From contig JALRKU010000440.1 of assembly GCA_023254755.1 (NCBI GenBank), positions 1 through 8,553 of the forward strand: a DNA stretch of 8,553 bases, given 5' to 3'. This DNA comes from Aeromicrobium sp. GTDB taxonomy: Bacteria; Actinomycetota; Actinomycetes; Propionibacteriales; Nocardioidaceae. Below the pieces are notes generated by a model that did no database searches, was not told where the DNA came from, and saw only the letters and a program-made list of their open reading frames with translations. Positions 4,421-8,553 of this stretch are shown here, piece by piece. Position 1 is the first letter of the stretch. Every line of letters begins with the position of its first letter. The translations under genes and the position numbers were made by a program.

Positions 4421-6157
4421 ATGCAGATGCTCGGGGGAGCGGTCACGCACGGCCTGGCCGTCGCGGAGTCCGGCGACAGCACGTTCCGGCTCGACGCCCA
4501 GGCGGTCGACTACCTGATCGTCGGGCTCTACTTCGCGGTCGTCATCGGCATCGGGCTGCTCGCCCGTCGACAGGTGTCGAGCAGCATCGACTTCTTCCTG
4601 TCCGGACGGTCGTTGCCCGCCTGGGTCACGGGCCTGGCGTTCATCTCGGCGAACCTGGGCGCCGTCGAGATCATGGGGATGTCGGCCAACGGCGCCCAGT
4701 TCGGTGCCGCCACGTTCCACTACTTCTGGATCGGCGCCGTGCCGGCGATGCTGTTCCTCGGCGTCGTGATGATGCCCTTCTACTACGGCTCGGGCGTGCG
4801 CAGCGTCCCGGAGTTCATGCGTCGGCGGTTCGGGACCGGGGCGCACCTGGTCAACGCCCTCAGCTTCGCGATCGCGCAGCTGCTGATCGCCGGCATCAAC
4901 CTGTACCTGCTGGCCACGATCGTCGAGCGCCTGCTCGGCTGGCCGTTGTGGGTCTCGCTGATCGCCGCGGCCGCCGTCGTGCTGTCGTACATCACCCTCG
5001 GCGGCCTCTCGGCCGCGATCTACAACGAGGTCCTGCAGTTCTTCGTGATCGTCGCCGCGCTGCTGCCGCTGACGATCGTCGCCCTGCACAAGGTGGGCGG
5101 GTGGCAGGGCGTCGTGGACAAGGTCCAGCCCGGACCCGAGCAGCTGTCGTCGTGGCCGGGCACCGACCTGACGGGCATCGACGACCCCGTGCTGTCGGTC
5201 ATCGGCATCGTGCTCGGCCTGGGCTTCGTGCTCTCGTTCGGCTACTGGACGACGAACTTCGTCGAGGTCCAGCGGGCGATGGCGTCGAACTCCCTGTCGT
5301 CGGCGCGACGCGCTCCCATCATCGGGGCGTTCCCCAAGATGTTCATCCCGTTCGTCGTCATCGTTCCCGGCATGATCGCCGCCATCGTGGTGCCCGAGAT
5401 CGCCAGCCTGAAGTCCGGCAGCGGCGACACGGGAGGGGCGACGTACAACGACGCGCTCCTGCTGCTGATGCGCGACCTGCTGCCCAACGGCATGCTCGGC
5501 GTCGCGATCGCGGGTCTGCTCGCGTCGTTCATGGCGGGCATGGCCGCCAACGTGTCGGCGTTCAACACCGTGTTCAGCTACGACCTGTGGGAGCAGTACG
5601 TCAGGAAGGACCGGCCCGACGGCTACTACCTGAGGGTGGGCCGCCTCGCGACCGTCGGCGCCACGCTGATCGCCATCGGCACCGCGTTCTTCGCGTCGAA
5701 CTACGACAACCTGATGGACTACCTGCAGACGCTGTTCGGCTTCTTCAACGCGCCGCTGTTCGCCACCTTCATCCTCGGCATGTTCTGGAAGCGGATGACC
5801 GCCACGGCGGGCTGGGTCGGCCTCGTGTCGGGCACGGCGGCCGCCGTCGTCGTGGCGATCCTCTCCGAGGACGCACTGGGCGACGTCAGCACCGGTGTCA
5901 TCGGGCTCTCGGGCCAGGGCGCCAGCTTCGTCGCGGCCGGTGCGGCGTTCGTGGTCGACGTCCTCGTGAGCGTCGTCGTCTCGCTGATGACCCGGCCGCG
6001 GGTCGAGGCCGAGCTGACCGGCCTCGTCTACTCCCTGACGCCCAAGGAGTCGCTCGTCGACCCCGACGAGGCGTCGCTGCCCTGGTACCAGTCTCCGGTC
6101 AAGCTGGCCGGCATCGGACTGGTCCTCGTCGTCGTCCTGAACGTCCTGTTCGCCTGA
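4421..6157 (+). CDS. Sodium:solute symporter (SSS family), substrate unknown
   Basis: This 578-aa membrane transporter of the SSS family (LeuT fold) has about 13 helices. The first core helix reads LAFISANLGAVEIMGMSANGAQFG (72-95), like the discontinuous TM1 of SGLT proteins. FFLSGRSLPAW (58-68), the SVPEFMRRRFG loop (128-138) and YITLGGLSAAIYNEVLQ (190-206) are family signatures. In the helix that forms the Na2 site, the two serines of vSGLT (S364/S365) are replaced: FMAGMAANVSAFNTVFSYDLW has A372 and G373 there. The C-terminal tail ends in a last helix at about 558-577. The substrate cannot be told; sugars, carboxylates and amino acids are all possible. The start could be ATG 4421 (placed by the -10 box), ATG 4427, or GTG 4412; 4421 is preferred. 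It is followed after 10 nt by a small membrane protein and is probably co-transcribed with it. Confidence 0.88.
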   Translation: MQMLGGAVTHGLAVAESGDSTFRLDAQAVDYLIVGLYFAVVIGIGLLARRQVSSSIDFFLSGRSLPAWVTGLAFISANLGAVEIMGMSANGAQFGAATFHYFWIGAVPAMLFLGVVMMPFYYGSGVRSVPEFMRRRFGTGAHLVNALSFAIAQLLIAGINLYLLATIVERLLGWPLWVSLIAAAAVVLSYITLGGLSAAIYNEVLQFFVIVAALLPLTIVALHKVGGWQGVVDKVQPGPEQLSSWPGTDLTGIDDPVLSVIGIVLGLGFVLSFGYWTTNFVEVQRAMASNSLSSARRAPIIGAFPKMFIPFVVIVPGMIAAIVVPEIASLKSGSGDTGGATYNDALLLLMRDLLPNGMLGVAIAGLLASFMAGMAANVSAFNTVFSYDLWEQYVRKDRPDGYYLRVGRLATVGATLIAIGTAFFASNYDNLMDYLQTLFGFFNAPLFATFILGMFWKRMTATAGWVGLVSGTAAAVVVAILSEDALGDVSTGVIGLSGQGASFVAAGAAFVVDVLVSVVVSLMTRPRVEAELTGLVYSLTPKESLVDPDEASLPWYQSPVKLAGIGLVLVVVLNVLFA

Positions 6158-6167
6158 GGAGCCCGTG

Positions 6168-6419
6168 ATGAGTGAAGAGACCACCCGGCGGACCGCCGGC
6201 GCGTTCGACATCCGGTACGTCATCGCCGGCCTGATCGGTGTCTACGGAGTGATCCTCGTGGTCTACGGCCTGTTCGCGACCGAGGACGCCGAGCTCGCGA
6301 GGGCGGACGGCTTCAACGTCAACCTGTGGTGCGGGATCGGCATGGTCGTGGTGGCCGCCGCCTTCGCGGCATGGGCGCGGCTGCGGCCCGTGGTGATCAC
6401 CCAGGAGCCGGCCGAGTGA
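6168..6419 (+). CDS. 83-aa two-helix membrane protein paired with the symporter
   Basis: This small protein has two clear membrane helices, about residues 17-36 (YVIAGLIGVYGVILVVYGLF) and 51-70 (VNLWCGIGMVVVAAAFAAWA). They are joined by an acidic, polar loop and end in a basic LRPVV tail, so both termini probably lie in the cytoplasm. The motifs FDIR before helix 1 and NLW at helix 2 look like conserved features of small actinobacterial proteins found beside symporters; this is from memory. I know of no assigned function. The ATG at 6168 has AGGAG (6157-6161), which overlaps the symporter stop, with 6-nt spacing. The GTG at 6165 leaves only 3 nt, so ATG is preferred. The 10-nt gap and shared Shine-Dalgarno/stop indicate translational coupling, suggesting an accessory subunit, as small partners such as the DUF485 protein do for ActP-type symporters. 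Confidence 0.82.
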   Translation: MSEETTRRTAGAFDIRYVIAGLIGVYGVILVVYGLFATEDAELARADGFNVNLWCGIGMVVVAAAFAAWARLRPVVITQEPAE

Positions 6420-6422
6420 GTC

Positions 6423-6453
6423 GCGGGGTGGTCGCCCGCCCGACCCCACCCGC
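6423..6453 (+). terminator. Imperfect hairpin after the symporter operon
   Basis: GCGGGGTGGTCG (6423-6434) pairs with CGACCCCACCCGC (6441-6453) around a 6-nt loop, with bulged bases in both arms. It sits directly after the stop of the small membrane gene and before the leuS promoter. No T-tract. A weak terminator candidate. Confidence 0.35.
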
Positions 6454-6508
6454 CGTGACGACGCCTCGGTGGCCCGCTGCCGCGTCCGGCCTCCCGCAGT
6501 CCCACGGG

Positions 6509-6514
6509 TAACAT
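6509..6514 (+). promoter_or_regulatory. -10 box TAACAT of a predicted leaderless leuS promoter
   Basis: TAACAT fits TANNNT and ends 7 nt before the GTG at 6522. No Shine-Dalgarno precedes that start and no clear -35 is visible. The short gap (102 nt after the previous gene) has no room for a T-box or attenuator after this start site. Confidence 0.55.
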
Positions 6515-6521
6515 CGTGCGG

Positions 6522-8553
6522 GTGACTGAAGTCCCCGACACCGCAGCAGATCCGGCCACGCACCGCTACACCGCGGCGCTCGCCGACGAGATCGAGCTGC
6601 GCTGGCAGGACCGCTGGGAGCGCGAGGGCACGTTCCACGCGCCCAACCCGGTCGGCGACCTGGTCGATCCCGACGCCGGTCCGCTGGGTCCGAAGTTCTA
6701 CATCATGGACATGTTCCCGTACCCGTCGGGCGCCGGCCTGCACGTCGGGCACCCGCTGGGCTACATCGCGACCGACGTCATCGGCCGGTACCGCCGCATG
6801 CTGGGCGACAACGTGCTGCACGCGATGGGGTACGACGCGTACGGGCTGCCGGCCGAGATCCACGCGATCCAGACCGGCGAGCACCCCCGCACCAACACGC
6901 TCAACAACATCGCCACGATGCGGCGCCAGCTGCGCCGTCTGGGCCTGGCGCACGACGAGCGTCGAAGCGTCGCGACGATCGATCCCGACTTCGTCCGCTG
7001 GACCCAGTGGATCTTCATCCAGGTCTTCGAGTCCTGGTACGACGAGGAGCAGGACCGCGCACGCCCCATCGCCGAGCTGCGCGCCGAGTACGAGTCCGGG
7101 GCACGGACGGCGCCCGACGGTACGCCCTGGGCCGATCTGCAGCCGCTGGAGCAGCGCCTGCTGATCGACTCCGCCCGGCTGGCCTACATCGACGACTCGC
7201 CGGTCAACTGGTGCCCGGGGCTGGGCACCGTCCTGGCGAACGAGGAGGTCACGGCCGACGGCCGGTCCGAGCGCGGCAACTTCCCGGTGTTCACCCGCAA
7301 CCTGCGGCAGTGGAAGATGCGGATCACCGCGTACTCCGATCGGCTGATCGACGACCTGGACCGCGTCGACTGGCCCGAGAACGTCAAGCAGATGCAGCGC
7401 AACTGGATCGGCCGGTCGCACGGCGCCCAGGTGCGGTTCGCGGTCGAGGGCCACGACCCGTCGATCGAGGTCTTCACGACCCGCCCCGACACCCTGTTCG
7501 GAGCGACCTACCTGGTGCTGTCGCCCGAGCACCCGCTGGTCGACGTCGTGACGGCCGAGGAGTGGCCCAACGACGTCCCCACGACGTGGACCAACAACGT
7601 CGAGGACCCCCGCTCGGCGGTCGCCGCGTACCGCGCCGCCGCCGCGGCCAAGACCGACGTCGAGCGCCAGGAGAACAAGGACAAGACCGGCGTCTTCACC
7701 GGCGCATCCGCGGTCAACCCCGTCAACGGCGAGCGCATCCCGATCTTCGTCGCCGACTACGTGCTGATGGGCTACGGCACGGGCGCGATCATGGCGGTGC
7801 CGTCCGGCGACCAGCGCGACTTCGAGTTCGCCAGCGCCTACGGACTGCCGGTGGTGCCGACCCTGGCCGAGCAGGTGGGTGCCGACGCCGCGTACGCCGG
7901 CGAGGGCACCGTCATCAACTCGTCCAACGAGTCGCTGAGCCTCGACGGTCTGGGCGTCGCCGACGCCAAGGCCGCGATGACCGCCTGGCTGCAGGAGCAC
8001 GGCCACGGCGCGGGCACCACGACGTACCGCCTGCGCGACTGGCTGTTCAGCCGGCAGCGGTACTGGGGAGAACCCTTCCCGATCGTCTTCGACGAGCAGG
8101 ACCGCGCCATCGCCCTGCCCGCGTCGATGCTGCCACTGGAGGCGCCGGAGGTGCCGGACTACTCGCCGCGCACGTTCGAGCCCGACGACGTCAGCAGCGA
8201 GCCGGAGCCGCCGCTGGCGCGCGCCGAGGACTGGGTCCACGTCACGCTGGACCTGGGCGACGGGCCCCAGCGGTACCGCCGCGAGACCAACACGATGCCC
8301 AACTGGGCCGGCTCGTCCTGGTACGAGCTGCGCTATCCCGATCCGCACAACGACGAGACGCTGGTCGACCCCGAGCTGGAGCGCTACTGGCTGGGTCCGC
8401 GCGCCGAGGGCGAGACCGGCGGCGTCGACATGTACGTCGGCGGCGTCGAGCACGCCGTGCTGCACCTGCTGTACGCCCGGTTCTGGCACAAGGTGCTGCA
8501 CGACCTGGGTCACGTCAGCAGCGAGGAGCCGTTCCACCGCCTGTTCAACCAGG
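6522..8553 (+). CDS. leuS: Leucyl-tRNA synthetase, N-terminal 677 codons, cut by window edge
   Basis: This class I synthetase charges tRNA-Leu. The ATP-binding HIGH motif appears as HVGH in MFPYPSGAGLHVGHPLGY (about residues 65-82). The CP1 editing domain is present with the threonine-rich TTRPDT segment and GTGAIMAVPSGDQRDFEFA. WLFSRQRYWGEPFPI and the ETNTMPNWAGSSWYELRY segment return to the catalytic core. The VNWCPGLGTVLANEEVTADGR region lacks the zinc cysteines of most bacterial LeuRS, as in actinobacterial forms. KMSKS and the anticodon-binding and C-terminal domains lie beyond the right edge; full length should be about 900-960 aa. In the editing pocket, the usual His of AHDxRD/GHDQRD is Gly here, while both Asp and the Arg are kept. 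The GTG at 6522 was chosen because TAACAT ends 7 nt upstream and the protein starts at the expected distance before the conserved YTAALADEIE segment. Confidence 0.97.
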   Translation, partial: MTEVPDTAADPATHRYTAALADEIELRWQDRWEREGTFHAPNPVGDLVDPDAGPLGPKFYIMDMFPYPSGAGLHVGHPLGYIATDVIGRYRRMLGDNVLHAMGYDAYGLPAEIHAIQTGEHPRTNTLNNIATMRRQLRRLGLAHDERRSVATIDPDFVRWTQWIFIQVFESWYDEEQDRARPIAELRAEYESGARTAPDGTPWADLQPLEQRLLIDSARLAYIDDSPVNWCPGLGTVLANEEVTADGRSERGNFPVFTRNLRQWKMRITAYSDRLIDDLDRVDWPENVKQMQRNWIGRSHGAQVRFAVEGHDPSIEVFTTRPDTLFGATYLVLSPEHPLVDVVTAEEWPNDVPTTWTNNVEDPRSAVAAYRAAAAAKTDVERQENKDKTGVFTGASAVNPVNGERIPIFVADYVLMGYGTGAIMAVPSGDQRDFEFASAYGLPVVPTLAEQVGADAAYAGEGTVINSSNESLSLDGLGVADAKAAMTAWLQEHGHGAGTTTYRLRDWLFSRQRYWGEPFPIVFDEQDRAIALPASMLPLEAPEVPDYSPRTFEPDDVSSEPEPPLARAEDWVHVTLDLGDGPQRYRRETNTMPNWAGSSWYELRYPDPHNDETLVDPELERYWLGPRAEGETGGVDMYVGGVEHAVLHLLYARFWHKVLHDLGHVSSEEPFHRLFNQ

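Noticed and set aside
4388..6223. 611-codon open frame on the minus strand across the symporter
   Set aside because: It is rich in Asp/Arg/Gln/His, the mirror image of hydrophobic codons read backwards, with no recognisable domain.
6420..6521. T-box or attenuator before leuS
   Set aside because: The gap is only 102 nt, the predicted transcript is leaderless, and no T-box sequence or leucine-rich leader peptide is visible.
6099..8537. 812-codon open frame on the minus strand across leuS
   Set aside because: It is the antisense shadow of leuS in GC-rich DNA. The translation is low-complexity Arg/Val/Asp/Gly-rich with no domain pattern, while the plus strand encodes unmistakable LeuRS motifs.

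Overview
The window is very GC-rich, with G/C at almost every third codon position. The gene content (TrkH/KtrB-type K+ channel, Dps, actinobacterial LeuRS lacking the zinc cysteines, TANNNT -10 boxes placed directly before start codons, a DtxR/IdeR-type iron box) points to an actinobacterium. Nocardioidaceae such as Aeromicrobium or Nocardioides is my best guess, by inference only. It looks like ordinary chromosome. I see no tRNA, rRNA, CRISPR array, transposase or phage gene.

Layout, left to right. (1) 1-1015, minus strand: the N-terminal part of a secreted protein with two fibronectin type III domains followed by the start of an endonuclease/exonuclease/phosphatase (EEP) domain; it runs off the left edge. 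(2) 1016-1196: divergent intergenic region with three GTCACG repeats. (3) 1197-3234: K+ uptake operon, a KtrB/TrkH channel and a KtrA regulatory subunit overlapping by 8 nt, the second gene starting at TTG. (4) 3377-3874: a Dps ferritin-like protein with a complete ferroxidase site, followed by a perfect 15-bp hairpin terminator. (5) 3986-4354: a 122-aa protein resembling the isolated C-terminal domain of siderophore-interacting proteins, under a good IdeR/DtxR-like iron box. (6) 4421-6418: an SSS-family symporter followed by an 83-aa protein with two membrane helices, apparently co-transcribed. (7) 6522 to the right edge: leucyl-tRNA synthetase, cut before its KMSKS motif.

Two regulatory themes stand out. 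First, four transcription units (ktrBA, the SIP-like gene, the symporter, leuS) have a TANNNT -10 hexamer ending 6 or 7 nt before the start codon, so they are predicted to make leaderless mRNAs; dps and the secreted protein instead have Shine-Dalgarno leaders. Second, dps and the SIP-like gene may form a small iron module. The box at the SIP-like gene overlaps its -10 (repressor geometry), while two weaker AGGCNNGCCT palindromes lie just upstream of the dps -35 (activator geometry, as known for mycobacterial bfrB). No wholly new multi-gene system is evident. The best candidates for novelty are this iron module and the symporter with its small membrane partner and its altered Na2-site residues.
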